Positions 24,058-33,536 are shown, counted from the stretch's first letter. The stretch is 64,000 nt of DNA from Lacrimispora sp. 210928-DFI.3.58 (GCF_020554865.1 NZ_JAJCIC010000016.1:32001-96000); one strand, 5' to 3'. The notes: generated by a model from the sequence alone, not told the origin. Numbers and translations: made by a program.

Positions 24058-24110
24058 AAAAGCAAAGGGTATTTCATGGCAAAGCCGCCACGTATATACC
24101 CTTTGCTTTT
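24058..24110 (-). terminator. terminator between the anion transporter and moeA
   Basis: A perfect 15-bp stem AAAAGCAAAGGGTAT / ATACCCTTTGCTTTT with a 23-nt loop, T-tailed in both directions. It lies 26 nt after the transporter stop. Confidence 0.85.
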
Positions 24111-24135
24111 TATATGGATCCTCCGCCACGTTTTA

Positions 24136-25620
24136 TTAGAATACAGCGTTGATAATCGAATACGTAACTACTTCCACTACTAATAAAATCAGACATGCAA
24201 AACCTGTAAATTTCACCCTTGTCTTTGCATCCGGAATATTTTCATTGGAATGGTAGATGGATGCGGGTGCCGATGCGCCGGGAAGAACGATGCCCAGATT
24301 TACCGTAAAGATCAGGGCGGCACCGACAATATGCGGATTCATGCCACTGGCTACTGCAAAAGGTGCGATAATTGGGATCAGCGCAGAGCCGAACGCAATA
24401 TTGGATCCCACATTTGTCAAAAGCATACCAAATACTACTGTAAATAGCAGGATAAAAATACTGCTTTTTCCTGCAAAAACAGGTGCAAACAGAGTAGTGA
24501 TCCATTCCAGTATACCGCAGTCGCTGCTGGTAACTGCTGTTGCAATGGGCAAAGTAACTGCGCACATAAAGATGACCTGCCAGCTGATCGCAGAATTTTT
24601 GATCGCATTAAACTCAATACAGGGCTTTCCGTCATTTTCACCGCTGGGAAGCAGCAGTAAAATAGCTGCACACGCGCAGAAGCAGCCAGCTCCTGTCATG
24701 GTGGTATTTACAAATGTGTTAAGCCAGGTTCCCGAAGGGAATGTATTTCCCAGTACGACGGTGATCACCGTAAGGCTGTAAACAGCTAATATACGCTTTA
24801 CCCTCGGACGCATTTTCTGGCTCTCCATATCCAGCCTGCTCCCGTCAAACTGCTTCATAGGTTCAAAATCAATCTTGAACACATATTTAAGAGATAACAC
24901 ATAAAGGGTCACACTGACCAGTATAAGGATAAAATCGACTACTCCCATAAAGCCAAAATTTAAGGGTACGCCTGTCAAAGCTCCCCAGTTCTTTGCCAGT
25001 CCAAATTTCCAGCTCTGGTGCGGAACCAGACAAGAGCCAAGGCTTGTACTGAACAGAATACCTGTAAGGCCTGCGTAGATAAATGGGCTGTTCTTTTTAT
25101 ACCCGCATATCAGGGCAATATCAACCCATACCACATAGAGCAGGATCTGAAGCTGGATCTGGGTGATGATAAATGCCGCATATCCAAAACAGATGAAAAA
25201 GCACCATGTATAAAGGAGGGGCCTTCCCTTAAAAATACTCTTTGATAAGGACCAGGACACGAACCATTTGCCAAATCCATAATAGGTCAGGGCGCCTGCA
25301 CTCAAAAAGCCCATGAGCACCTGGAACACGGTATTGTGCCCCATCATAGATGTGATCGCCTCTCCCATAGTAGTGTATCCCGATATTCCAAAGGCAATGA
25401 TGCCGAACAGAGACGGCCATATCACCTCACAGGTAGAATATCCCCATATAACCCCAATAAAGACACCCAAAACCTTCATACCGACCGGAGTCAAGGTACT
25501 GAAAGCCGGAAGATGGCCAAAGCCAAACATAAAAAAGAGTGTTATAACACTATTGATCACATATCTTGTACTGTATTTTTGTTTTATTGCCGTATTAGAT
25601 CCAGAACTAACATTCCCCAT
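24136..25620 (-). CDS. DASS/SLC13-type anion transporter
   Basis: 494-residue membrane protein with about 11-12 hydrophobic segments, in the divalent anion:Na+ symporter (DASS/CitT) style. The C-terminal TNVGSNIAFGSALIPIIAPFA and VNLGIVLPGASAPASIYHSN fit the second substrate/Na+ motif of the family. The N-terminal half has a Gln/Trp-rich loop (QIQLQILLYVVWVDIALICGY), unlike classical CitT. It is transcribed divergently from the racemase/PrpD operon at 25809, 188 nt away, and most likely imports its substrate, a di- or tricarboxylate (inference from family and context). The start at 25620 lies after a GGAGGGTATAAG site. Confidence 0.8.
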   Translation of the reverse strand: MGNVSSGSNTAIKQKYSTRYVINSVITLFFMFGFGHLPAFSTLTPVGMKVLGVFIGVIWGYSTCEVIWPSLFGIIAFGISGYTTMGEAITSMMGHNTVFQVLMGFLSAGALTYYGFGKWFVSWSLSKSIFKGRPLLYTWCFFICFGYAAFIITQIQLQILLYVVWVDIALICGYKKNSPFIYAGLTGILFSTSLGSCLVPHQSWKFGLAKNWGALTGVPLNFGFMGVVDFILILVSVTLYVLSLKYVFKIDFEPMKQFDGSRLDMESQKMRPRVKRILAVYSLTVITVVLGNTFPSGTWLNTFVNTTMTGAGCFCACAAILLLLPSGENDGKPCIEFNAIKNSAISWQVIFMCAVTLPIATAVTSSDCGILEWITTLFAPVFAGKSSIFILLFTVVFGMLLTNVGSNIAFGSALIPIIAPFAVASGMNPHIVGAALIFTVNLGIVLPGASAPASIYHSNENIPDAKTRVKFTGFACLILLVVEVVTYSIINAVF

Positions 25621-25740
25621 CTTATACCCTCCTGTTTTGCATTATTTTCCGGCCGTTACAATGATATTAGCACGACCGCATCTAAAAAAGAAGAGAAATG
25701 GGATGCCCTTTTTTCGCTATCTGTCAACCATAAAATGATT

Positions 25741-25769
25741 TTGACTTCTCCACAGGATTGTTGTTTGAT
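25741..25769 (+). promoter_or_regulatory. possible promoter of the racemase/PrpD operon
   Basis: TTGACT (25741-25746), 17-bp spacer, TTTGAT (25764-25769), 39 nt before the first start codon. The -10 is poor, in keeping with an activator-dependent promoter. Confidence 0.4.
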
Positions 25770-25808
25770 AAATATACAATTACATTTTTTGAAAGGAAGG
25801 GGTTACTT

Positions 25809-26510
25809 ATGTACGGTTGGAGAGCGAAAATCGGTTTTATTTCCCCCATGGGTGAAAGCGCCGAACATGCATTCCATATTTATGCACCAGAAGGAGTCAG
25901 CTTTTGCTCTATGAAGTTGGACAAACATGAATGTCTGGAGAAAAGCTCCGCTTTGTATGATGGCTATGATATTGATCTCGCCCTTTTTGACGGCGGCAGG
26001 AAAAGCTTTTCGAAAGGCATATCATTTGACATGGAATCTGCTGAAATAATCAAACGGACCTGCGGCGTTCCGGCGATCACTGTAAATACCTCCCTCGTGG
26101 AAGCTCTTACGGCTCTTAATGCAAAGAAAATAGCAGTATTGACTCCCTATAGCGAGGCTGATAACCGATCAGTCAGGGAATATCTGGAGGACAGAGGTTT
26201 TGAGGTTACAAATATTGCGGCTATGGATATGGACCAATATACATGCTCCGGCCTGCATATAGAGGCCGCCACTGAGTATTTCCTCTACCAGCATTCCATC
26301 CACACAGAATTAAAGGGCGCCGATGTTTTCCTTTTATGCGGCATGGAATTAGCTACCCTGGAGATTCTTCCCTCGTTGGAAAAAGCTCTTGGAATTCCAG
26401 TTGTCACCAGCCATCAGGCCGCGCTCTGGAGCGCCTTGCGCCACAGCCGCGTAGGAGCTGTGCTGCCTGCATTGGGCAGCCTATCTGCCTTGATGCCAAA
26501 AATATGTTAA
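25809..26510 (+). CDS. Asp/Glu racemase-superfamily enzyme, arylmalonate-decarboxylase-like (single Cys)
   Basis: 233 residues in the maleate isomerase / arylmalonate decarboxylase (AMDase) branch. Seen: MYGWRAKIGFISPMGES, HIYAPEGVSF, VNTSLVEALTALNAKKIAVLTPY and the second catalytic region ADVFLLCGMELATLEILPSLEK with Cys near 191. The first catalytic position, GCTSGS in the sister gene at 26527, reads FDGGRKSFSKG here, so the N-terminal Cys is missing. AMDase also has Gly in that place and a single Cys (188) that protonates the product, so a decarboxylase or a non-racemising enzyme is more likely than an isomerase. The start follows AAGGAAGGGG. It is first in an operon of four, probably duplicated with the next gene (about 40% alike by eye). 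Confidence 0.75.
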   Translation: MYGWRAKIGFISPMGESAEHAFHIYAPEGVSFCSMKLDKHECLEKSSALYDGYDIDLALFDGGRKSFSKGISFDMESAEIIKRTCGVPAITVNTSLVEALTALNAKKIAVLTPYSEADNRSVREYLEDRGFEVTNIAAMDMDQYTCSGLHIEAATEYFLYQHSIHTELKGADVFLLCGMELATLEILPSLEKALGIPVVTSHQAALWSALRHSRVGAVLPALGSLSALMPKIC

Positions 26511-26526
26511 GAAAGGACAAAATGCC

Positions 26527-27234
26527 ATGTATAGTTGGAGAGCCAGAATCGGTGTTATCTGCCCACCGGATGATCAGGTAGAATATGCATTTCACAAATA
26601 TGCTCCAGAAGGAGTTTCCTTTAGCTTTACCAGAATCTCATTTCCCGGCCCTACCCCTGAAGGATTAGTAATATTATCCGACCAGCTGGAACAGGCAGCT
26701 AAGGTATATGGCCGCAGGCATCATGATGTGGTGCTCTTTGGATGTACCTCCGGAAGCTGCATCAAGGGCTATGGCTTTGATAAGGAGTGTATCCGGAGGA
26801 TCGAGCAGTCTTCCCATTGCCAGGGATTAACCACCAGCACTGCCGTTTTAGAGGCTTTTGAAGCCCTCGGACTGAATAAGTCCGTTGTATTAACGCCCTA
26901 TCCGGAGGAGACGAACCAGGCAGAAAAGAAATTCATGGAAGATAACGGACTGGAGGTCACCTCTATCACCGGAGTAGGTTTTAACAGGATCGGTGAATAC
27001 AGCTATGCCGATAAACGCTTCCTGTACCGGCAGGCAAAAAAATTAAAGACAGAGGGAGCTCAGGTGTTTTTCTTAAGCTGCATGGGCCTTGCTACCATGG
27101 AGCTCATACAGGTATTAGAGGAAGATCTCGGAATGCCTGTCATCACCAGCCATCAGGCCAGTCTCTGGTCCTGCCTGAGACATTCCGGCATAAAGGACAC
27201 GCTTCCTGGCCTTGGAAAGCTGTTTACCATTTAA
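26527..27234 (+). CDS. maleate isomerase-like Asp/Glu racemase-superfamily enzyme (two Cys)
   Basis: 235 residues; sister of the preceding gene. Both catalytic Cys are present: VVLFGCTSGSCIKGYGFD near residue 75 and VFFLSCMGLATMELIQVLE near 193. Maleate cis-trans isomerases use such a pair through a succinyl-Cys intermediate; racemases use it for two-base proton transfer. Other segments: MYSWRARIGVICPPDDQ, KYAPEGVSF, TTSTAVLEAFEALGL, LTPYPEETN. It lies 16 nt after the first gene, with a GAAAGGAC site. Together with PrpD-like enzymes and a dicarboxylate-type transporter it suggests an unsaturated or branched dicarboxylate substrate (inference). Confidence 0.8.
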   Translation: MYSWRARIGVICPPDDQVEYAFHKYAPEGVSFSFTRISFPGPTPEGLVILSDQLEQAAKVYGRRHHDVVLFGCTSGSCIKGYGFDKECIRRIEQSSHCQGLTTSTAVLEAFEALGLNKSVVLTPYPEETNQAEKKFMEDNGLEVTSITGVGFNRIGEYSYADKRFLYRQAKKLKTEGAQVFFLSCMGLATMELIQVLEEDLGMPVITSHQASLWSCLRHSGIKDTLPGLGKLFTI

Positions 27235-27270
27235 CAGCAGCGCATGAAATTTGAAAGGGGAGAATATAGT

Positions 27271-28668
27271 ATGGGGTTTAACAGCCACACAATTTCCACC
27301 GATATGACAAAACAGCTTTGTCATTATATTAAAACTACAGCCTTTGAGGATATACCTCCTATCGTGGTAGAACGGGCAAAAATGATGATCCTGCAGACAA
27401 TTGGAGTATCCATTTGCAGCTATGATCTGAAACAGATCAAGGATGCGATCAAGATCGCAAAAAAAATGAGTCCCGGAGGACAGGGAGAGGCCACCCTATG
27501 GGCTGACGGAACAAAGGTCAGCTGGGAAGCCGCCGCCTTTGCTGCCGGAGTCATGGGAGATATGCTGGACTGGGAGGACTGCTCTATCACAGGTCATCCC
27601 TCCTCAGGCGTTATTCCTACCGCCGTGATCGGGGCGGAGGTTCTGAAAAAAAGCGGAAAAGAGCTTATTACCTCTGTTGTTGTAGGCTATGAGGTATACC
27701 AGAGGATCGCCATGGCAGGCCGCACCAATATCGCAGGCTACAACCTTTTTGGCTGCCTGGCCGTGTTGATGAAACTCATGGATCTGACAGAAGAACAGAT
27801 GAACCAGCTCTTCGGCGTAGGCACAGCCTGTGCCATTATTCCTTCCAATGTCCATGAGATCACAATGTCTGACTCTTTAAATTACCTCTACGGCTACCGG
27901 ACAGAGAATGCTGTCACAATGGTAAAAACCGTTCTTGAGGGATTTCAGAATATGGAGGATGCCCTGGACGATCCCACTGCCTTCTTATCCCATCTGGGAA
28001 CCCAGAGACCGGAGTGAATAACAAAGGATCTAAACAAAGAATATATGCTGATGGATATCCTTGTAAAGCATTGGCCTGCAAATGTATTTGTACAGACCTA
28101 TGCCGAGCTGGCAACACGGCTGGTCACCAAATACAAGTACGATCCTGATGATGTCGAAGAGATCATCCTTACCCCCTCTGTGGCCTTCCGTCACTGGTAT
28201 ACAAGCACAGGCTTTGAATCTGTAACCCAGGCCCAATTCAGCATTCCATACGGGATCGCCTGCGGTATGTATCATCCGGAGCCAGGTGCTGTCTGGTACC
28301 AGCCAGAGACCATGAAGGATCCCCGCATTGTTGCATTGCTAAATAAAGTAAAAGCCACGACTATGATCGCACGGACGGAAAAACGTTCTATCATCCAGGA
28401 TCTGATCGAAGGATACCATCCTGAGAAATTTATGACAGTACGCCTGAAGGACGGAAGAGAATTTACAGAGAGCGCCTTTACTCATCCCGGACATCCAAGC
28501 TATATGCTCACACGGGACGAATTCAAGAACCGCTTCCGTATAGAGACCAAATACGTCCTGAGTCCAGCCAAAATAGAAGATGCGATCAACTGTATCTGCC
28601 ATTTAGAGGACTACGGGGATGCATCTGTCCTTCCTTCATTCCTGTACGAAGCAGGCAATGAAAATTAA
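27271..28668 (+). pseudogene. MmgE/PrpD family protein interrupted by an in-frame TGA
   Basis: Start at 27271 (ATG after GGGGAG). The reading frame codes for the N-terminal all-helical MmgE/PrpD domain (VERAKMMILQTIGVSI, GVMGDMLDWEDCSITGHPSSG, ELITSVVVGYEVYQRIAM, NYLYGYRTENAVTMVKTVLEGF), then meets TGA at 28015-28017 after QRPE. The same frame continues without shift (ITKDLNKEYMLMDILVKHWPAN...) through the C-terminal domain to 28668. The sister gene at 28686 reads through the corresponding place (LTRGLGKDYLILQTMLRRWPG). Total would be 465 residues. Explanations: a nonsense mutation, a sequencing error, split translation from ATG 28045, or UGA read-through. I see no SECIS-like hairpin after the TGA. 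Family reactions include 2-methylcitrate dehydration, cis-aconitate decarboxylation and iminodisuccinate epimerisation. Confidence 0.8.
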
Positions 28669-28685
28669 GAAACAGGAGGTATTAT

Positions 28686-30143
28686 ATGCGGTATAATCAA
28701 TGGCATAAAAGCACAAATTTTTTAACACCGACACTTTACACTCAGGAACTTAGCGAATATACGGAAAGCTTAACCTACGATCTGCTTCCCTCCGATGTGG
28801 CAGAACGGGCAAAAATGATTATCCTCCACATCCTGGGAGCTGCGATTGCAGCAAAGGATACGGATGTGGTCAAAAAGAGCATAAAAATGGCTTGTCAGGC
28901 AAATGGCGGACAAGGCGGGGATGTCACTGTCTGGGGAAGCGGCATAAAGCTTTCAGCAGTAAACGCAGCCCTGGTATTGGGCACAATGGCCGATGCCCTG
29001 CGTTGGGAAGACTGTTCCTGGACAGGATATCCTGGGGCATCTGTTGTGCCCTGTGCATGGATTGCCGCTGAAGAACGCCATAAAAGCGGCAAGGAGCTTA
29101 TCGCCGCTGTAGTTGCAGGGTATGAAGCCTACCAGAGGATCGCCATGGCGATCCAGCCCTCCAAAAAGCATTGGGACGCCAACGGCTGGGGATCCACAAG
29201 CTGGCAGATATTTGCCTCTGTTATTCCCATTGCAAAGCTTTATGGCCTGGATGCGCGCAAAATAAACCAGTCCCTGGGACTTGCCTGTGAAAGCAGTACC
29301 CTTTCTGCCTCCTACAGTGAGACAACTATGTCTGATTTTGGACATTATGAATACGGATACAGGGCGCGTGACGGCGTGCTCATCGCCCAGTCTGCTGAGT
29401 ACGGCGTCCACAATTGCCGTGATGTGTTTGATGAGGGACGCTGCTATACAAACAGGATCTGCCCTGAGGGCAATAACCCTGAGACCGGCGGAGCCGATCT
29501 TTCCTGGCTGACACGCGGTCTTGGAAAGGACTATCTGATCCTGCAAACTATGCTCCGCCGCTGGCCCGGCGATGAGTGGAGCCAGGGCGTTCTTGAACTG
29601 GTCGCAGATATCGCCAAAGCCCATCATATCAGTGCAGAAAGCATTGAAAGTATTATCATTGATCCTGCGACTGCTAACAGGATGTATGTACCTGAAGAGG
29701 GATATATTTCTGCCATGCAGGCACAGCTCAGCATGCCCTTTATGGTTGCATCCTCTATCATTGATCCTGTTCCCGGACCTCAGTGGTATTCGCCTGACAG
29801 GCTAAAAGATCCTCAGATCCTCTCACTGGCAAAGCGTGTCCAGAAAGGAGATTCCCCTGAACTTTTACAGAGCGATGCCTTTGAGGCTCTGCGTCAGGGT
29901 TCCTATCCATCCAAAACAGTGACTGTGATGACAACCACCAAAGAAACCTATACAGGGCGTACAGGCCAGCCCCTCGGACATTCCTCCCATATGACGGACT
30001 GGGAAGGGCTAAGGACTCTGTTCTGTACACAGCTCTCATCCTCTTTTACCCCGGAAAAGGCAAATAAACTCTTTGATGCAATAAAAGCCCTTGAGGACTA
30101 TGATGATATCTCCGTCCTGTCCGGGCTCCTTATCTCCGGTTAA
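28686..30143 (+). CDS. MmgE/PrpD family protein
   Basis: 485 residues, intact. N-terminal helical domain: VAERAKMIILHILGAAIAAKD, GTMADALRWEDCSWTGYPGAS (the D-x-x-D/H-type active-site loop of the family, here RWEDCSW), ELIAAVVAGYEAYQRIAMAI, DFGHYEYGYRARDGVLIAQSAEYG. C-terminal domain: YISAMQAQLSMPFMVASSIID and GHSSHMTDWEGLRTLF. The start has a perfect AGGAGG 6 nt upstream; it is 17 nt after the preceding gene. The pair is a tandem duplication that has diverged to roughly 35-40% by eye. The substrate is unknown; partners point to an acid with two or more carboxyls. Confidence 0.85.
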   Translation: MRYNQWHKSTNFLTPTLYTQELSEYTESLTYDLLPSDVAERAKMIILHILGAAIAAKDTDVVKKSIKMACQANGGQGGDVTVWGSGIKLSAVNAALVLGTMADALRWEDCSWTGYPGASVVPCAWIAAEERHKSGKELIAAVVAGYEAYQRIAMAIQPSKKHWDANGWGSTSWQIFASVIPIAKLYGLDARKINQSLGLACESSTLSASYSETTMSDFGHYEYGYRARDGVLIAQSAEYGVHNCRDVFDEGRCYTNRICPEGNNPETGGADLSWLTRGLGKDYLILQTMLRRWPGDEWSQGVLELVADIAKAHHISAESIESIIIDPATANRMYVPEEGYISAMQAQLSMPFMVASSIIDPVPGPQWYSPDRLKDPQILSLAKRVQKGDSPELLQSDAFEALRQGSYPSKTVTVMTTTKETYTGRTGQPLGHSSHMTDWEGLRTLFCTQLSSSFTPEKANKLFDAIKALEDYDDISVLSGLLISG

Positions 30144-31111
30144 ATCCCTGCAAAGGCTGGATCCTCCTCGCTTCCAGCCTTTGCATTATTTTCAGCATCC
30201 AGCTTCAGGTCATTAAAATAAGCTTCAATATAATGGTAGGCCTTTTTTTCAAGGGGATGCATCTCCTTATAACAGTGATGGATCATACACAGATGCAAGT
30301 CATTTTTGTGCTTCAGATCGTTAATAGGGACCATTTGGAACCCATCACTGCGAAAGGATTCATCATACATAACTGAAAATCCACTGAGAACAGATATCAT
30401 ATTCTGCTCTGAAACTGCCCTTTTTACAAGGTAAAGATTAGTAAAAATGGTATAATGATGAAAATACTGCAGCCAATCTGTCTGCATCCTGATATCACAG
30501 TTTACCAGAAAATGAGGAAGCAGAGCCAGTTTTTCATGTTTCAGTATCTCCAAGGAAACGGATTTTTCCTGTGCCAAAGGGTGGTCCTTTCGCACCAGAA
30601 GGTAAAGCTGGTCAGAGTACATGTCTCTGACTTTAATATTATATTTGATCGCAGAGGATTTGTATCTTCTCTGCTCCTTTCCTGACATGAATGTAAGCCC
30701 AATACTGGCTTCTCCCTGAATGATCTTTGTGCCTATATCAAGGCCGTTATACTCCCTGAAATTCAATATACCATATGGCTCGTGCTCCATGATCATTCGG
30801 TTGAGAGGAAACACCATAGCTCCGCTTATACTGGGATTTATCAATACCATTACCGTTCTTCGGTCATATTCCTGTTCCTTTCCCAGAAGGTTGATCTGCC
30901 TGTATTTCATACAGATGCTGTCAGCCAGCTTAAGGAATTCTCTTCCCTTTTCTGTTGTTTCCACCCCACTGTGGATTCGCTTAAATATGGGAAAGCCCAT
31001 CTCCTTTTCCATATCCCGGACCAGGGAGCTTAATGTTGTCTGACCGATATACAGCTTCTGTGCCGCCCTGGAAATCGATTGGCATTTATCAACTTCCAGC
31101 AAATATTCCAA
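30140..31111 (-). CDS. LysR-family regulator A
   Basis: 323 residues as read from TTG at 31111 (AAGGA 8 nt upstream). The HTH is near residues 8-45 (QSISRAAQKLYIGQTTLSSLVRDMEKEMGFPIF), then an effector domain. The stop overlaps the convergent PrpD gene's 3' end by 4 nt. Compared with regulator B, five more N-terminal residues (RIDYL-like) would be expected. They are encoded in frame, and the codon aligned with B's GTG start is ATA at 31124-31126, so a rare AUA start is conceivable. The two regulators are tandem paralogues and probably control the island; the effectors may be its acid substrates. Confidence 0.85.
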   Translation of the reverse strand: MEYLLEVDKCQSISRAAQKLYIGQTTLSSLVRDMEKEMGFPIFKRIHSGVETTEKGREFLKLADSICMKYRQINLLGKEQEYDRRTVMVLINPSISGAMVFPLNRMIMEHEPYGILNFREYNGLDIGTKIIQGEASIGLTFMSGKEQRRYKSSAIKYNIKVRDMYSDQLYLLVRKDHPLAQEKSVSLEILKHEKLALLPHFLVNCDIRMQTDWLQYFHHYTIFTNLYLVKRAVSEQNMISVLSGFSVMYDESFRSDGFQMVPINDLKHKNDLHLCMIHHCYKEMHPLEKKAYHYIEAYFNDLKLDAENNAKAGSEEDPAFAGI

Positions 31112-31162
31112 ATAATCAATCCTTATAGTTCTTCTGTACTCCTGTTTCCATTGCTTTGCCTT

Positions 31163-32128
31163 TTACAGCAGATTTGGTTCCTCTTTAAAGGGTATGGGTC
31201 CAAGCTGCCTGAAATATTCATAAATACTCTCGATCAGCACTTGCTCCGCTGCCCTCTCCACGTGATTGTGCTTGCGAAGCAGACAGACCTTTAAAATATT
31301 TTCTTCCGCCAATCCACTGAGCGGCACAGCTTTCAACGCATCTTCCCCATAAAAGGATTGATCCGCATAGCATGCAAGTCCTGTCAAAATTGCTACCATA
31401 TTTTGTTTAAGCACAGCGCACTTTGCCTGCTGTATATTGGAATAGCTGAAGCGGCGGGGATTATTGATATTTAAGGCATAGAACATCTGATTTCCACGGC
31501 TGATATGGAAATCAGCAACATATGCGATATTTTCCTGATATAGCTCCCGAATATCGATCGTTTTCCTTTCTGCTAACATGTGATCCCTCCGCATGAGCAC
31601 GAAAAAATGATCCTCATGGATCTGATCAACATAAAGATTGCTCTCTTCCGCAACAGCTTTAAAAAATCTCAGCTCCTCTAATGAAAAATATGTGAGTCCG
31701 ATAGCTGCCTTCCCGGCTTTCATTTTCGGTCCTATCTCCAGGGGAGGTGTCTCTACAAAAATAAGAGGCGCGCCATTGATGCTTTTCTGGTCATATTTTT
31801 GTGTCAGCTTGAGGGCAATGGATACATTAATTCCCGGTGTTATCAGAAAAGAGATCGGATGTGCAGATACATTGTCCTCATTTTTCATATGAAGGATTTT
31901 TTCGTATTCCAAATTAAGATCCTGCGCCAGCAGCAGAAAATCCCTTCCTCTGGCAGTAGCGATCACCCCGTTGGGAGTACGCTTAAAAATGGGGAAATTA
32001 AGCTCTGCCTCCGCCGCCTTTACAATAGAGCTTAAGGTAGTCTGACTCAGATGTAATATGCGGGCAGCAGAAGAAATCGACTTTTGCCTCTCAATTTCTA
32101 ACAGGTAATGAAAATGTTCCAGGCGCAC
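31163..32128 (-). CDS. LysR-family regulator B
   Basis: 321 residues from GTG at 32128, behind GGAGGAAAAGGATCT. The longer frame to 32245 lacks a ribosome-binding site and codes for a low-complexity Lys/Asn stretch. HTH: RLEHFHYLLEIERQKSISSAARILHLSQTTLSSIVKAAEAELNFPIFKRTPNG. The effector domain follows (PISFLITPGINVSIAL, IGLTYFSLEELRF). It is paralogous to regulator A just downstream (QTTLSS...FPIFKR shared). It lies between the racemase/PrpD operon and the dehydrogenase/molybdoenzyme genes and could control both. Confidence 0.88.
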   Translation of the reverse strand: MRLEHFHYLLEIERQKSISSAARILHLSQTTLSSIVKAAEAELNFPIFKRTPNGVIATARGRDFLLLAQDLNLEYEKILHMKNEDNVSAHPISFLITPGINVSIALKLTQKYDQKSINGAPLIFVETPPLEIGPKMKAGKAAIGLTYFSLEELRFFKAVAEESNLYVDQIHEDHFFVLMRRDHMLAERKTIDIRELYQENIAYVADFHISRGNQMFYALNINNPRRFSYSNIQQAKCAVLKQNMVAILTGLACYADQSFYGEDALKAVPLSGLAEENILKVCLLRKHNHVERAAEQVLIESIYEYFRQLGPIPFKEEPNLL

Positions 32129-32209
32129 AGATCCTTTTCCTCCTTTTACAAAATATGTTTTTCTATAATTATTATTATATCTCTTTTTTTTTAAAAAAAA
32201 AGATACAAC

Positions 32210-32239
32210 AAAAAGAGCCTGAAAATTCAAGCTCTTTTT
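32210..32239 (-). terminator. terminator of the octopine-dehydrogenase family gene
   Basis: Minus-strand stem AAAAAGAGC / GCTCTTTTT with a 12-nt loop; the 3' arm ends in TTTTT. Confidence 0.75.
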
Positions 32240-32273
32240 GATCAATTTTTTCTTATAGTTAAAAAACTTACGG

Positions 32274-33347
32274 TCATATCTGCTTTATAATTTCTTCCAG
32301 CGTCATATTCTCAGGGAATCCCAGATTTTCTAATGTTCTTCCGTCTTTATTCAAATAATCCCTGTCATTAATTGCGCCTGCGACTCCCAAAAAGGAGGAA
32401 AGAACCGGCGTTTCAATTCCCAGGCGCTTTGCAACGGATACCGTAAATGCACCGCCGCAGCCACAGTCCTCATGAAGATAACGGTGATCCAATGCGCAAG
32501 GCCCATCCATCGTATTGTAAAATGTATGGATTTCCGGATGCTCTTCCAAATGCTGGATGCGTTCTATCATGGATGTAGGATTTCCATGCTCTTTCATGCC
32601 TGCGGCCTCGATCACCGCTTTTCTCTCCATCCGGATTTTTTTGATGCAGTTGACCACTGACGGCGTAAATGCATATTTAAACAGTGAAAAATCCTTTCCC
32701 TTATGATCGATCTCAGCAGCAGACAATACGGTACTTGCAATGTGGTTAATAACATTTCCCGCATTAAGAACTCCCTCAAATACATTGTCGTTAGCAGAAT
32801 ATCCTACCACACCATCCAGAGCCTCCAGCACCCTGGCCGTGTCAGAGGATGGCAGGGATGCTACTTTCCCCTTTGTAAGATTTAACGGCATTCCTACGGT
32901 TACCTCGGCCCCATCAGACAAACGGCACGGAAAGAAATTACCTTCCTTTTCCGTGAGCGTGACCTTAGCCTGTACATTCTGTTCTTTAAATACACGGCGG
33001 AATATAAATGATCCTAAATTGCCTGGAATAATGAGGATATGCTGTCCGTCCTCCACATAAGGAGCAATGCGCAGCGCAATCTCCTCATGGCGGTCAGACA
33101 TCACATCGATAAAAATAACCTCTGCTCCTTTTATGGCCTCTTCTACATCCGTTGTCATTTTGGAGGGCATTCCCGTTCCCCGCACCTTTCCCCTAAGCTG
33201 GATACCTCCTGCTTTTTTAATCTCCTCAAAGCAATGGGCATATCTCTCGTCATCATAGAACGTTACTTGAAATCCACGCATAGACATTACAGCGGCAACT
33301 CCATGTCCCGTAGCGCCTGCACCAATAACAGTTATTCTCTCAACCAT
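32274..33347 (-). CDS. NAD(P)-dependent opine/octopine dehydrogenase family protein
   Basis: 357 residues. The N-terminal Rossmann domain starts VERITVIGAGATGHGVAAVMSMRGFQVTFYDD (GxGxxG). The C-terminal octopine-DH domain spans about 185-335, with GVLNAGNVINHIASTVL (catalytic region) and AALDHRYLHEDCGCG-like His/Asp segment (DGPCALDHRYLHEDCG). Family members reductively condense an amino acid with a 2-keto acid, or oxidise the resulting secondary amine. The start at 33347 follows AAAGGAG by 10 nt; the longer frame lacks a site. It is divergent from the molybdoenzyme operon. With the ornithine cyclodeaminase-like gene at 21786 it hints at N-carboxyalkyl amino acid (opine-like) metabolism, which remains inference. 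Confidence 0.82.
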   Translation of the reverse strand: MVERITVIGAGATGHGVAAVMSMRGFQVTFYDDERYAHCFEEIKKAGGIQLRGKVRGTGMPSKMTTDVEEAIKGAEVIFIDVMSDRHEEIALRIAPYVEDGQHILIIPGNLGSFIFRRVFKEQNVQAKVTLTEKEGNFFPCRLSDGAEVTVGMPLNLTKGKVASLPSSDTARVLEALDGVVGYSANDNVFEGVLNAGNVINHIASTVLSAAEIDHKGKDFSLFKYAFTPSVVNCIKKIRMERKAVIEAAGMKEHGNPTSMIERIQHLEEHPEIHTFYNTMDGPCALDHRYLHEDCGCGGAFTVSVAKRLGIETPVLSSFLGVAGAINDRDYLNKDGRTLENLGFPENMTLEEIIKQI

Positions 33348-33536
33348 GAAAAGCAACTCCTTTTCCTTTATTTTTAATATTATTCTAAACAGACCTGTTC
33401 TCCGGGTCAAACACCCTTTTTGGTTACCCCCTACCGAAAGACGCACATGGCAGAATAGAGAATAATCGATTAAAATAATATCAGCAGAGCATTATACCTG
33501 TCAAAAAACGATAATAAAATTTGAGGAGGAGAGAGC

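Noticed and set aside
28015..28017. TGA read as selenocysteine in the first MmgE/PrpD protein.
   Set aside because: No hairpin resembling a bacterial SECIS follows the codon, the family is not a known selenoprotein family, and no sel genes are in the window. Kept only as a remote alternative.
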